In this document: in pieces, positions 9,929 to 22,847 of the stretch
Position numbering within the stretch: position 1 is the first letter of the stretch
Layout: every line of letters starts with the position of its first letter
Assembly: GCA_963682175.1 (NCBI GenBank)
Contig: OY821786.1
Location: 24,636,501-24,700,500 of the forward strand
DNA: 64,000 nt
Direction: 5' to 3'
DNA from: Triglochin maritima
Lineage: Eukaryota; Streptophyta; Magnoliopsida; Alismatales; Juncaginaceae
Position numbers and translations under genes: made by a program
Notes under the pieces: generated by a model
The model's input: only the letters and a program-made list of their open reading frames with translations
What the model was told of the DNA's origin: nothing
Database searches by the model: none

Positions 9929-11503
9929 ATGGAGCGATTTAGTCGCTCTTCTCAAGATTTGATGCAAGATGGAGGTTGTGGCAAGCATTTGGACCTCGAA
10001 AATGCTCATTTGGACCGTCAAGACGTGTCGGAGGAGGGGAGGCCGAGCCACATTGGGAAAGAAGGGGGTTCTACTCCAAAGAAATGGACGGATCTGTTCT
10101 CCTCTTGTCCAAGGGCATCCACGGCCCTTGAGTTTGTTGAGCCGGAAGTGAAGGAGGGGGTGCGCATGGCAAGGTGCTTGAAAGAAGAGGTGGTGGAGGC
10201 ATTGAAGAAATGGGACAAGGTATTGCTTGGTTACTTTGTTGATTTCAAACCTCATCTTCCCACGTTAGAGAAGTACTTGCAAAGGGTGTGGAAGCTCACT
10301 GGAGGTTTGGAAGTGATCCGACGGCAAGAGGGGTTCCTTTTATTTAGGTTCACGATTTACAAGGACTTGGAGTATGTTCTTGAGAATGGTCCTTGGTTTG
10401 TGAGGGGCACACCTCTAGTTGTGCAAAGATGGACGCCCACCACCATGATAAAGAGGGAGAAGATGTCCACGGTGCCCATTTGGATTCGCTTGCCGGAGTT
10501 AGATTTGAGGTTTTGGTCACCAAAAAATTTGAGCACCATAGCTAGTGTTATCGGAAGGCCACTCTACATGGATGAGAACACGGCGGTGGGGAGGAGATTC
10601 GCTTATGCACGTTTGTGTGTGGCGGTACCATGTACATTTGATTACCCATCAAAAATCTGAGTTCAAGTGGAGGATGGCGAGGAGGAGGACATTGTGGTGG
10701 AGTATGAGTGGAGATTGGGATATTGTGTTGATTGCAAGGAATTCGGCCATAGTCCAGTCAAGTGCCCAAACAAAGTCCGAGAGGAGGTACAAGAGAAGCC
10801 GGCCGGGAAGAAGAAGATTAAAGAATGGGTTGTCGTTGGAAAAGGAGGAAGAGGAATAAGAGCAAGAGAGGAGAAGGAGGGCGAAGCCGAGGTGATTGGA
10901 TTGGGCGTTGAGAGAGAAGAATTGGAGCTGCCGGAATTGGTCACCGGCGAGGAGGTGCTGGTCGGAGGTGGGCTGGGAAAGGTCACCGGTGGTGTCCTTG
11001 GGGGTGAGGTGGCCATGGAGGTTGGTGCACATGGTCCAAACCATGAGGAACAAAAAGTTAATGGAGGGGGACAAAAAGCAAGAGAAGGACAAAAAGGAAA
11101 AGGTGTCATAGGAAAAGGAAAAGCTGATTTGGTTGAGCCAATCATGGGTGGGGATTTCGAAATTGGTCTTATTCCACCTCCTTTGGGCAGCCATGAAGCA
11201 AATAAAAATGAGACACATGGAAAGGGGAAAACAAATGATGGGAGGCCAAGCCAAAATGAGACAAGTGGTGAGGGAGTAAGTGGAGGGGGTACAAGTGGTC
11301 GGTTTGAAGCTCTTATGGGTTTGGTTGACGAGGGTCCGCCCGAGGGAGGAGAAAAGGATGTTGAGCAACAAATCGGGGAGAAGAGGTCGGGAATTAAAGT
11401 GTTATCACCACCACCACCGGTGGACTTGTCATCTATCTCCCCACAACCAGAGGCGTTTAAAGCTGTTCGTGAGAAGGCGTTGGGGCAACAACCAGCAAAT
11501 TGA
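9929..11503 (+). pseudogene. LINE ORF1, DUF4283 plus CCHC knuckle, one in-frame stop
   Basis: The frame starts with ATG at 9929. Residues about 75-235 resemble the DUF4283 domain common in plant L1 ORF1 proteins (LEKYLQRVWKL, GFLLFRF, ENGPWFVRGTPLVVQRW, VPIWIRLPEL). A TGA at 10658-10660 interrupts the frame, which continues without a shift into GYCVDCKEFGHSPVKC, a CX2CX4HX4C zinc knuckle. A glycine/glutamate-rich tail ends at 11503. The protein would bind LINE RNA in the ribonucleoprotein particle. Only the single nonsense codon breaks it, so decay here is mild. ORF2 begins 36 bases downstream. Confidence 0.85.
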
Positions 11504-11538
11504 GGTGGGAAGGGATCTCGATCCCCTACTCCAAAACC

Positions 11539-14500
11539 ATGAATGTCCTTGTTTGGAATGTGCGCGGCGCAAATCTCCTCGGTCGTGCACTTATGATAAG
11601 GGGTACAATAAAGGAAGCAAAGGTGGATGTAGTGTGCATCGTGGAACACAAAGTCAAAACGAAAAAGTTGGATAGATTTCGAAGGGCAATATGGGGGAAT
11701 AACAAGTGGGCGGCGAATAATATGATTGTGGACTCCGGAAGAGTGCTTGTGATGTGGGATGAATGCAAAGTGGATCTCCATGTTACATGGGAGACATCGC
11801 AATTACTACAACTTGAAGGAAGGGAATTAAGAAATGGGAAGCACATTGTTATTACGGCGGTGTATGGGGAAAATGGATACATGGAACGCCGAAGGTTATG
11901 GGAGGACTTGGAAGGAGCGACAACTTTGGATACCACACCTTGGCTTGTGTGTGGTGACTTCAATTGCATACGAGGGCGGGGTGAAAAGAGGGGTGGTTCG
12001 GATTTCAACATCACGGCTATGGATGATTTTAATGTATGTTTGGATCGTTTGCAACTACTTGAAGCACCGTCAACGGGTGGTGAATTCACATGGACTAACT
12101 CATCAAAGGGAGAGGCGTGCATTGAAACTAGGATTGATAGGATCCTTCTGACACAAGCATGGTTGGCTGAATTCCCGGATGTAGCCTATGTCGTGGGCAA
12201 AAGGGAGCTTAGTGATCATTCGCCACTTCTCATGACAATGGAAAATAAGGGTGAGAGGAAGGCAAGAATGTTTCGTTTTGCTAATTTTTGGGCCGATCAT
12301 GAGGGATTTGAGGAGGTGGCAAGCTCGGCATGGGTAAACTTGGTAGATGGGACGCCCATGTTCCGGGTCGTAGCAAAATTAAGCATGGTCAAGGAGGCAT
12401 TGAAGAAGTGGAGTAAGGAAACGTTTGGGAATCCAGAAAGTAGAGTGGGAGAAGTGAAGCATGCACTTGAAGAAGTGCGGCATCAAAGAAGGACACATCC
12501 GGAGGACGATAGGTTACAAGAGCAAGAGACTAGATGCAAAGAGGAGCTCGATCGTGCACTAGTTTAGGAGGAATCCATCTTGAGGCAAAAATTGAGGATT
12601 AAGTGGTTACGTGAAGGAGACCGGAACTCGAGATTCTTTCATGCTTCCCTTCGTGTGAGGAGAGCCACCAATAATGTGAGATGAGTGTTGGAAGGGGGAA
12701 ATACATTCAAGAGTGAGGAGGAGATTCGAGAGGGGTTTAGGCGTCGTTACTCTAACTTGTTCGCTAATGGTTTTCAGGTACAAAATCTTGACACACAAAT
12801 CCTCTTCCCACGACTTGAGGAGGGGGAAGCAACGGCACTAGTGAAGGACTTGTCCATGGAAGAATTGGAGAAAGTGGTGATGAATTCAAATGTGGACAAG
12901 GTGTCGGGACCCGATGGCTTCAATGCAAAGTTTTTCAGGTACACTTGGTCGTGGCTGAAAAGAGATGTTTTTAAAATGGTGGACTCCTTCATACGAAGTG
13001 GGAAATTGCTAGCTCAAGCCAACTACACATCAATCACACTCAACCCGAAGAAGACGACACCATGCACGGTGTATGATTACCGGCCCATCTCCTTATGCAA
13101 CATGATCTACCGATATCTCTCCAAGGTGTTGGCGGATAGATTAAAGAAGGTTTTGCCAAGGTTGGTGGGGGAAACACAAAGTGCGTTCGTGAGTGGTCGA
13201 AGGATTAGTGACAACATCTTGCTTGCACATGAAGTCTGTCACAACATGCACTTGAACCGTGGGAAAGGGCGTATGTGTCTCAAATTAGATCTTCGGAAGG
13301 CATACAATTCGGTGTCTTGGAAGTTCCTTGAAGAGGTGCTGAAGAGGTTTGGGTTCCCGCGTACTTGGAGGAAGTGGATGATGGCGTGTGTGAAGGCATC
13401 GTTTGTGGTGACGGTGAGTAGAGCCAACTCAAAGCCATTTCGAGCAACAAATGGACTTCGGCAAGGGGACCCTCTAGCTCCCTACTTGTTTGTACTTTGG
13501 ATGGAGACATTGAGCGTCATGATCAAAAAGGAGGTGGAGGAAGGAGCGATCAAACCAAGTAGATGTGGGGACATTCCGATATCCCACCTTTTGTTCGCCG
13601 ATGATGTGATGGTGTGCACGGATGCTACACGAGCTAATGCCCGTGCTATAAAAGAGGTTCTCTCCAAATTCTCAGCCATGTCGGGTCTTAAAATGAATAC
13701 AACTAAGAGCCAAGTGTTCCTTGGGGGTGATTCACAAGATGGGCAATGGATATGTGAACACTTGGAGATGGAGAGGGTGGAATTCCCGGTTATCTATTCG
13801 GGGTTGTCATTGTTCTCATCACGCTTGGGAAAGCAACATTGTTCGAGCCTCATTGAGAAGGTGAGAGCTAGAATGAGCACTTGGAAGCGAAATCACCTTT
13901 CCATGGCGGGTAGGGTGGAGTTGGTGTGAAGTGTTTTGGTCTCGTTTAGCATATATTGGACTTCAGCTTTCTTACTCCCCAAAACCGTCTTGAGGGAGGT
14001 GGAGAGTATCATGATACACTTTGTTTGGGGGGCCCAAAAAAGTGGGTGGTCATGGCGTGGAAAGACATATGCACACCAAATAAGAAGGGCGGCTTGGGGC
14101 TGAAGAGACTCACGGAATGGAATGAAGTAGGTATGTTACGCCTCTTTTGGTTGGTAGTTGAGAATGGAGGCTCGTTATGGGTGCGTTGCATGTGACGGAA
14201 ATACTTGAGAAATTGGTCCATTTGGCTTGCTCGGCCACCATCGACTTCCTCGTGAGCATGGAGAGGCATCCTAAGTGTTCGTGACATAGCGAAGGAGAAA
14301 ATTCAGTACCAAGTTGGGGATGGGAAGTCTATTCGTTTCTTCCATAACCCATGGTGTGGAATGCCGTTCATAAACCGACTGGGGGGAGATTGGCTCAAAC
14401 ATAATATGGGTGTCCCTATTGACACTTATGTGTCTTATTTTATTCGGGATGGGGTGTGGAACCTCCCCTTCCCACGTAGTTTGGAGATGGAGGAACTTTG

Positions 14501-15127
14501 GCCACGTATTATGGGTACTCCAATCTCGGGTGGGATTGACAAACTGACCTGAATTGGAATGAGGAGTGACAACTTCACAACCAAGGGACGTGGACATGGG
14601 TAACTCAAGAGAAAGAGGATGTGGTTTGGGCCCCCTTGGTGTGGCATAAGCACCATGTTCCGAAGCACGCAATGACAATTTGGAGGGCTTTACGTGAAAG
14701 ACTCACAACAAAGTGCCTCATGAAGCAGAGGGGAGCCACACATGATACCACGTGTGTACTTTGCGAGGACGGAGAGGAAGATTTGGCACATATTTTTTGG
14801 AGATGCGAGTATACAAGACATGTGTGGGCACAAATTTGGGGGGTGCTAAAGCTAAGCCTGGATGTAGAAGAAACAAAGGAAGCCGAGGTACAACGGGTTA
14901 TCCAGATTGGAGGGTCTGGAATAGTAAATATCATGCGGTTAGCCTTGGGAGCGGTGGTCTATGAATGTTGGCAAGAAAGAAATAGGCGCATCCTTGATGA
15001 CGAGAAGAGGCGCCCGGTGGATGTTATTCAAAGTGTGAAGGAAGGAGTGCGGATCGTGGGGAGGAGCTTCAAGGACATTCGAGAAGAACCTGCGAGTTGG
15101 AGTGACTTTGAAAGAGCATGGGCATAG
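11539..15127 (+). pseudogene. LINE ORF2: endonuclease, reverse transcriptase, zf-RVT (broken)
   Basis: ATG at 11539 opens an APE-type endonuclease (NVLVWNVRGAN at the start, CGDFNC near 11953, SDHSPL near 12217). In-frame stops TAG 12565, TGA 12682 and TGA 13927 interrupt one continuous frame. The reverse transcriptase follows from about 12880: YRPISLCN, then LDLRKAYNSVSW, GLRQGDPLAPYLF and the catalytic FADD at 13594-13605. A frameshift near 14030 and another before 14621 separate the C-terminal zf-RVT region (CVLCEDGEEDLAHIFWRC, near 14755). Target-primed reverse transcription is the family's role. With three stops and two frameshifts this copy cannot make full-length enzyme. Confidence 0.88.
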
Positions 15128-15310
15128 TGAGGTGAAATATTTTGTAATAAGTAGTAGAATGCGAAGCCTTGCATGGCGATAGAATTGTAATAGTGGCCGG
15201 GTGTGCATCTGGCACCTCCCGCGGACTTTAGACTCAATTTTTGTAGGTTGTAATTTACACACACTTAATAGATTTAGAGGCTAAGCCTCCCTTTTGCTTG
15301 GCAAAACAAA
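15128..15310 (+). other. LINE 3' untranslated region and A-rich tail
   Basis: Non-coding sequence after the ORF2 stop, ending TTGGCAAAACAAAAAA, after which the GA satellite begins in its usual unit phase (GGCAAGCGAGGGAGAG). A short impure A-tail fits an aged LINE. Confidence 0.65.
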
Positions 15311-18300
15311 AAAGGCAAGCGAGGGAGAGAGAGACAGGAAGAAGAGAGAGAAGGAGAAGGAAAAGGGGAAAGGGAAGGAGAGGTATTGAAGTAGAGGAGA
15401 AGGAGAGAGAGGGAAGGAGATTGAAGACGAAGAGTGAAGGATAAGGAGAGAGAAGATAGAAGATAGAAGGGAAGAGAGAATCAGAGTGAGGAGTGAGAAG
15501 GAGAGAGCACAGGACAATAAGAGAGTGAAAAACAAGGCGAAGGAGTGGGGAGAGAGAAGGAGAGTGTAGGACGAGAGAGAAGGAAATGGGGAAACAAGGA
15601 GAGAGGGAGAGATGGAGAGAGGTAGAAGGAGAAGGAGAGAGAGAGGAGAGGTGTACAGAGGGGGAGGGAGTGAGAAGGGCAAGGAGAGGGAGGAGAGATG
15701 GAGAAGTAGAGAGAACAATAGAGAAGGAGAGAGAGGGAGAGATAAGGAGGGAGTGAAACGGAGAAGGGGAGAGAGTGAATTAGAGCGAGAAGTAGATAGA
15801 GGAGAGAGAAGGAGACTGTGAATGAAGGAAAAGGAGAGAGTGAAAGAGAAGGAGAGGGGGAGAAAGAGTGAGGGAGTCGGTAAGTGACCTAGATGCAGAA
15901 GGAGAGAGAGAAAGAGAAGGAGAGGGGGAGAAAGAGTGAGGGAGTCGGTAAGTAACCTAGATGGAGAAGGAGAGAGAGAAGGAAGAGGGGACTGGAAGGG
16001 AAGGAGAGAAGGAAAGAGGGAGGGAAAAGGAGAAGGAGAAGTAGAGATAAAAGGTAAGGAGAGAGAGGAATAGAGAGACGGAGAAGGGGGAGAGAGAAGG
16101 AGAACGAGAGGAGTGAGAGAGAGTGAGGGTGATGGAGAGGAATAGAAAAGGGAGGAGGAGAGAAAAGGACAAGCGAAGGAGAAGGAGAGGGATGAGAGAA
16201 GGAGAAGGAGAGAGGAGGAAGAGGAGGTGGGAGAAGAAGGAGAGAGGAGGAGGAGAAGAAGAAGGAGATGAGAAGGAGAACAAGAGAGAGGACAAGGAGA
16301 GAGAAGGAGAACGACGAAGAGAAGAATAAGGGCACACAGAGAGAAGGAGAAGGGGAGAGTGGATAGGTGAGAGAGAGAGAAGGACAATGGGAGTGGGAGG
16401 GGAGGAGAGCGAGAAGGAGACGAAGAGAGGAGAGATAGAGGAGGAGGAGAGAGAAGGAAAGAGGGGAGAAGAGGGAGGAGAGCGAGAGAGCACGACAGAG
16501 TGAGAGAGGAGGAGGGAGAGAGATGGACAGGGAGAGAGAAGTAGAGGGAGATGGAGGGGGAAGGAGGAAGACGGAGAGAGGAGGAGACGGAGGGGGAAGA
16601 AGAGCGGAGATGGGAAGGAGAAGGAGAGAGAGGGAGAGAAGCAAGAGGAGAAGGCAAACGAGGGAGAGAGAGACAGGAAGAAGAGAGAGAAGGAGAAGGA
16701 AAAAGGGAAAGGGAAGGAGAGGTATTGAAGTAGAGGAGACGGAGAGAGAGGGAAGGAGATTGAAGACGAAGAGTGAAGGATAAGGAGAGAGAAGATAGAA
16801 AGGAAGAGAGAATCAGAGAGAGGAGTGAGAAGGAGAGAGCGCGGGACAATAAGAGAGTGAAAAACAAGGAGAAGGAGTGGGGAGAGAGAATGAGAGTGTA
16901 GGACGAGAGAGAAGGAAATGGGGAAACAACGAGAGAAAGAGAGAGGTAGAAGGAGATGGAGAGAGTGGAGAGGTGGACAGAGGGGGAGGGAGTGAGAAGG
17001 GCAAGGAGAGGGAGGAGAGATGGAGAAGTAGAGAGAACAATATAGAAGGAGAGAGAGGGAGAGATAAGGAGGGAGTGAAACGGAGAAGGGGAGAGAGTGA
17101 ATTAGTGCGAGAAGTAGAGAGAGGAGAGATAAGGAGACTGTCAATGAAGGAAAAGGAGAGAGAGAAAGAGAGGGTAGGGGGAGAAAGAGTGAGGGAGTCG
17201 GTAAGTGAGCTAGATGGAGAAGCAGAGAGAGAAGGAAGAGGGGACTGGAAGGGAAGGAGAGAAGGAAAGAGGGAGGGAGAAGGAGAAGTAGAGATAAATG
17301 GTAAGGAGAGAGAGGAATAGAGAGACAGAGAAGTGGGAGAGAGAAGGAGAACGAGAGGAGTGAGAGAGAGTGAAGGTGTCGGAGAGGAAAAGAAAAAGGA
17401 GGAGAGAGAAGGACAAGAGAAGCAGAAGGAGAGGGATGAGAGAAAGAGAAGGAGAGAGAGGAGGAAGAGGTGGAGGGAGAAGAAGGAGAGAGGAGGAGGA
17501 GAAGAAGAAGGAGAACAAGATAGTGGACAAGGAGAGAGAAGGAGAACAACGGAGAGAAGAATAAGGGCACGCGGAGAGAAGGAGAAGGAGAGAGTGGATA
17601 GGCGAGAGAGAGAGAGAAGGACAATGGGAGTGGGAGGGGAGGAGAGCGAGAAGGAGACGAAGAGAGGAGAGAAAGAGGAGGAGGAGAGAGAAGGAAAGAG
17701 GGGAGATGAAGGAGGAGAGCGAGAGAGTATGACAGAGTGAGAGAGGAGGGGCGAGAGAGAAGGAAATAGCGGAGAAGATGGAGGAGAGTGAGAGAGTATG
17801 ACAGAGTCAGAGAGGAGGGGGGAGAGAGATGGACAAGGAGAGAGAAGTAGTGGGAGATGGAGGGGGGAAGGAGGAAGACGGAGAGAGGAGGAGACGGAGA
17901 GGGGGAGAGGAGCAAAGATGGGAAGGAGAAGGAGAGAGAGGGAGAGAAACAAGAGGAGAAGGCAAGCGAGGAAGAGAGAGACAAGAAGAAGAGAGAGAAG
18001 GAGAAGGAAAAAGGGAAAGGGAAGGAGAGGTATTGAAGTAGAGGAGAAGGAGAGAGAGGGAAGGAGATTGAAGACGAAGAGTGAAGGATAAGGAGAGAGA
18101 AGAAAGAAAGGAAGAGAGAATCAGAGAGAGGAGTGAGAAGGAGAGAGTGCGAGACAATAAGAGAGTGAAAAACAAGGAGAAGGAGTGGGGAGAGAGAAGG
18201 AGAGTGTAGGACGAGAGAGAAGGAAATGGGGAAACAAAGAGAGATTGAGAGAGGTAGAAGGAGAAGGAGAGAGAGGAGAGGTGGACAGAGGGGGAGGGAG

Positions 18301-21300
18301 TTAGAAGGGCAAGGAGAGGGAGGAGAGATGGAGAAGTGGAGAGAACAACAGAGAAGGAGAGAGAGGGAGAGATAAGGAGGGAGTGAAACGGAGAAGGGGA
18401 GAGAGTGAATGAGAACGAGAAGTAGAGAGAGGAGAGAGAAGGAGACTGTGAATGAAGGAAAAAGAGAGAGAGAAAGAGAATGGGAGGGGGAGAAAGAGTG
18501 AGGGAGTCCGTAAGTGAGCTAGATGGAAGAGGAGAGAGAGAAGGAAGAGGGGACTGGAAGGGAAGGAGAGAAGGAAAGAGGGAGGGAGAAGGAGAAGTAG
18601 TGATAGAAGGTAAGGTGAGAGAGGAATAAAGAGATGGAGAAGGGGAGAGAGAAGGAGAACGTGAGGAGTGAGAGAGAGTGAAGGTGACGGAGAGGAAAAG
18701 AAAAGGGAGGAGGAGAGAGAAGGACAAGCGAAGGAGAAGGAGAGGGATGAGAGAAAGAGAAGGAGAGAGAGGAGGAAGAGGAGGAGGGAGAAGAAGGAGA
18801 AAGGTGGAGGAGGAGGAGAAGAAGAAGGAGATGAGAAGGAGTACAAGAGAGAGGACAAGGAGAGAGAAGGAGAACGACGAAGAGAAGAATAAGGGCACAC
18901 AGAGAGAAGGAGAAGGGGAGAGTGGATAGGAGAGAGGGGAGAAGAAGGAGGAGAGCGAGCAGGAGACGAAGAGTGGAGAGATAGAGGAAGAGGAGAGAGA
19001 AGGAAAGAGGGGAGAAGAAGGAGGAGAGCGAGAGAGTATGACAGAGTGAGAGAGGAGGGGGAGAGAGATGGACAAGGAGAGAGAAGTAGAGGGAGATGGA
19101 GGGGGGAAGGAGGAAGACGGAGAGAGGAGGAGACGGAGAGGGGGAGAAGAGCGGAGTTGGGAAGGAGAAGGAGAGAGAGGAGAGAAGCAAGAGGAGAAGG
19201 CAAGCGAGGGAGAGAGAGAGAGAGGAAGAAGAGAGAGAAGGAGAAGGAAAAGGGGAAAGGGAAGGAGAGGTATTGAAGTAGAGGAGAAGGAGAGAGAGGG
19301 TAGGAGATTGAAGACGAAGAGTGAAGGATAAGGAGAGAGAAGATAGAAGGTAAGAGAGAATCAGAGAGAGGAGTGAGAAGGAGAGAGCGCGGGACAATAA
19401 GAGAGTGAAAAACATGGAGAAGGAGTGGGGAGAGAGAAGGAGAGTGTAGGACGAAATAGAAGGAAATGGAGAAACAAGGAGAGAGGGAGATAGGTAGTAG
19501 GAGAAGGAGAGAGAGGAGAGGTGGACAGAGGGGGAGGGAGTGTGAAGGGCAAGGAGAGGGAGGAGAGCTGGAGAAGTAGAGAGAACAATAGAGAAGGAGA
19601 GAGAGGGCGAGATAAGGAGAGAGTGAAATGGAGAAGGGGAGAGAGTGAATTAGAGCGAGAAGTAGAGAGAGGAGAGAGAAGGAGACATGAATGAAGGAAA
19701 AGGAGTCAGAAAGAGAAGGGGAGGGGGAGAAAGAGTGAGGGAGTCGGTAAATGAGCTAGATGGAGAAGGAGAGAGAGAAGGAAGAGGGGACTGGGAGGGG
19801 GAGAAAGAGTAAGTGAGCTAGATGGAGAAGGGGAGAGAGAAGGAAGAGGGGACTGGAAGGGAAGGAGAGAAGGAAAGAGGGAGGGAGTAGGAGAAGTAGA
19901 GATAAAAGGTAAGGAGAGAGTGGAGTAGAGAGACGGAGATGGGTGAGAGAGAAGGAGAACGAGAGGAGTGAGAGAGAGTGAAGGTCACGGAATGGAAAAG
20001 AAAAGGGAGGAGGAGAGACAAGGACAAGCGAAGGAGAAGGACAGGGATGAGAGAAATAGAAGGAGAGAGAGGAGGAAGAGGAGGAGGAGGGAGAAGAAGG
20101 AGAGAGGAGGAGGAGGAGAAGAAGAAGGAGATGAGAAGGAGAACAAGAGAGAGGACAAGGAGAGAGAAGGAGAACGACGGAGAGAAGAATAAGGGCACGC
20201 AGAGAGAAGGAGAAGGGGAGAGTGGATAGGAGAGGGAGAGAGAAGGACAATGGGAGTGGGAGGGGAAGAGAGCGAGAAGGAGAAGGAGACGAAGAGAGGA
20301 GAGATAGAGGAGGAGGAAAGAGGGGAGAAGAAGGAGGAGAGCGAGAGAGTACGACAGAGTGAGAGAGGAGGGGGAGAGAGATGGACAAGGAGAGAGAAGT
20401 AGAGGGAGATGGAGGGGGAAGGAGGAAGACGGAGAGAGGAGGAGACGGAGAGGGGGAGAAGAGCGGAGATGGGAAGGAGAAGGAGAGGGAGGGAGAGAAG
20501 CAAGAGGAGAAGGCAAGCGAGGGAGAGAGAGAGACAGGAAGAAGAGAGAGAAGGAGAAGGAAAAAGGGAAAGGGAAGGAGAGGTATTGAAGTAGAGGAGA
20601 AGGAGAGAGAGGGAAGGAGATTGAAGACGAAGAGTGAAGGATAAGGAGAGAGAAGATAGAAGATAGAATATAGAAGGGAGAATCAGAGAGAGGAGTGAGA
20701 AGGAGAGAGCGCGGGACAATAAGGGAGAATCAGAGAGAGGAGAAGAAGGAGAGAGGAGGAGGAGAAGAAGAAGGAGAACAAGATAGTGGACAAGGAGAGA
20801 GAAGGAGAACGACGGAGAGAAGAATAAGGGCACGCAGAGAGAAGGAGAAGGGGAGAGTGGATAGGAGAGAGAGAGAAGGACAATGGGAGTGGGAGGGGAG
20901 GAGAGCGAGAAGGAGACGAAGAGAGGAGAGATAGAGGAGGAGGAGAGAGAAGGAAAGAGGGGAGAAGAAGGAGGAGGGAGAAAGAGTACGACAGAGTGAG
21001 AGAGTAGGGGGGAGAGAGATGGACAAGGAGAGAGAAGTAGAGGGAGATGGAGGGGGGAAGGAGGGAGACGAAGAGAGGAGGAGAGGGAGAGGGGGAGAAC
21101 AGCGGAGATGGGAAGGAGAAGGAGAGAGAGGGAGAGAAGCAAGAGGAGAAGGCAAGCGAGGGGGAGAGAGATAGGAAGAAGAGAGAGAAGGAGAAGGAAA
21201 AGGGGAAAGGGAAGGAGAGGTATTGAAGTAGAGGAGAAGGAGAGAGAGGGAAGGAGATTGAAGACGAAAAGTGAAGGACAAGGAGAGAGAAGATAGAAGG

Positions 21301-22847
21301 GAAGAGAGAATCAGAGTGAGGAGTGAGAAGGAGAGAGCTGAGACAATAAGAGAGTGAAAAACAAGGAGAAGGCGTGGGGAGAGAGAAGGGGAGTGTAGGA
21401 CGAGAGAGAAAGAAATGGGGAAAGAAGAAGAGCGGGAGAGATGGAGAGAGGTAGAAGGAGAAGGAGAGAGAGGAGAGGTGGCCAGAGGGGGAGGGAGTGA
21501 GAAGGGCAAGGAGAGGGAGGAGAGATGGAGAAGTAGAGAGAACAATAGAGAATGAGAGAGAGGGTGAGATAAGGAGGGAGTGAAACGGAGAAGGGGAGAG
21601 AGTGAATTAGAGCGAGAAGTAGAGATAGGAGAGAGAAGGAGAGTGTGAATTAAGGAAAAGGAGTGAGAGAAAGAGAAGGAGAGGGGGAGAAAGAGTGAGG
21701 GAGTCGGTAAGTGAGCTAGATGGAGAAGGAGAGAGAGAAGGAAGCGGGGACTGGAAGGGAAGGAGAGAGGGAAAGAGGGAGGGAGAGGGAGAAGTAGAGA
21801 TAAAAGGTAAGGAGAGAGAGGAATAGAAAGACGGAGAAGGGGGAGACAGAAGGAGAACGAGAGGAGTGAGAGAGAGTGAAGGTGACGGAGAGGAAAAGAA
21901 AATGGAGGAGGAGAGAGAAGGACAAGCGAAGGAGAAGGAGAGGGATGAGAGAAAGAGAAGGAGAGAGAGGAGGAAGAGGAGGAAGGAGAAGAAGGAGAGA
22001 GGAGGAGGAGAAGAAGAAGGAGAACAAGAGAGAGGACAAGGAGAGAGAAGGAGAACGACGGAGAGAAGAATAAGGGCACGCGGAGAGAAGGAGAAGGGGA
22101 GAGTGGATTGGAGAGAGAGAGAGAGTGAGAGAGAGAGAAGGACAATTGGAGTGGGAGGGGAGGAGAGAGAGAAGTAGACGAAGAGAGGAGAGATAGAGGA
22201 GGAGGAGAGAGAAGGAAAGAGGGGAGAAGAAGGAGGAGAGCGAGAGAGTACGACAGAGTGAGAGAGGGGGGAGAGAGATGGACAAGGAGAGAGAAGTAGA
22301 GGGAGATAGAGGGGGAAGGAGGAAGACGGAGGGAGGAGGAGACAGAGAGGGGGAGAAGAACGGAGATGGGAAGGAGAAGGAGAGAGGGAGAGAAGCAAGA
22401 GGAGAAGACAAGCGAGGGAGGGAGGGAGAGACTGGAAGAAGAGAGAGAAGGTGAAGGAAAAGGGGAAACGGAAGGAGAGGTATTGAAGTAGAGGAGAAGG
22501 AGAGAGAGGGTAGGAGATTGAGGACGAAGAGTGAAGGATAAGGAGAGAGAAGATAGAAGGGAAGAGAGAATCAGAGAGAGGAGTGAGAAGGAGACAGCGC
22601 GGGACAATAAGAGAGTGAAAAACAAGTAGAAGGAGTAGGGAGAGAGAAGGAGAGTGTAGGACGAGAGAGAAGGAAATGGAGAAACAAGCAGAGAGGGAGA
22701 GATGCAGAGAGGTAGAAGGAGAAGGAGAGAGAGGAGAGGTGGACAGAGGGGGAGGGAGAGATGGAGAGAGGTAGAAGGACAAGGAGAGAGAAGGAGAACG
22801 ACGGAGAGAAGAATAAGGGCACGCGGAGAGAAGGAGAAGGAGAGGTA
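15311..22847 (+). repeat. Polypurine (GA) satellite with about 1.3-kb higher-order unit
   Basis: For 7.5 kb the plus strand is almost all G and A. A landmark, GGTATTGAAGTAGAGGAG or near variants, recurs at 15382, 16721, 18029, 19269, 20582, 21219 and 22479, giving intervals of 1339, 1308, 1240, 1313, 637 and 1260 bp. The 637-bp unit has an internal deletion. A second landmark (GAATTAGAGCGAGAAG or near variants) gives matching intervals, so this is a true higher-order repeat and not random purine-rich DNA. Within units are short GGAGA and GAAGGAGA repeats. Long open frames on the CT strand (Ser/Leu/Pro only) are composition artefacts. Such mirror-type polypurine DNA can adopt triplex structures. 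Confidence 0.92.

Larger units (their letters stand above)
9714..15310 (+). mobile_element. L1-type plant LINE, near full length, inactive
   Basis: ORF1 (nucleic-acid binding) and ORF2 (endonuclease, reverse transcriptase, zf-RVT) follow in the order expected for plant L1 elements, then a 183-bp 3' region ending in an A-rich tail (AAAACAAAAAA). In-frame stops and at least two frameshifts make it inactive. It sits directly against the GA satellite, whose unit phase begins immediately after the A-rich tail, suggesting insertion into the satellite. The left boundary is uncertain because of the preceding LINE fragment. Confidence 0.85.

Noticed and set aside
10649..11802. Minus-strand open frames opposite LINE ORF1 (up to 379 codons)
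   Set aside because: Shadows of the glycine/glutamate-rich ORF1 linker; no family resemblance.
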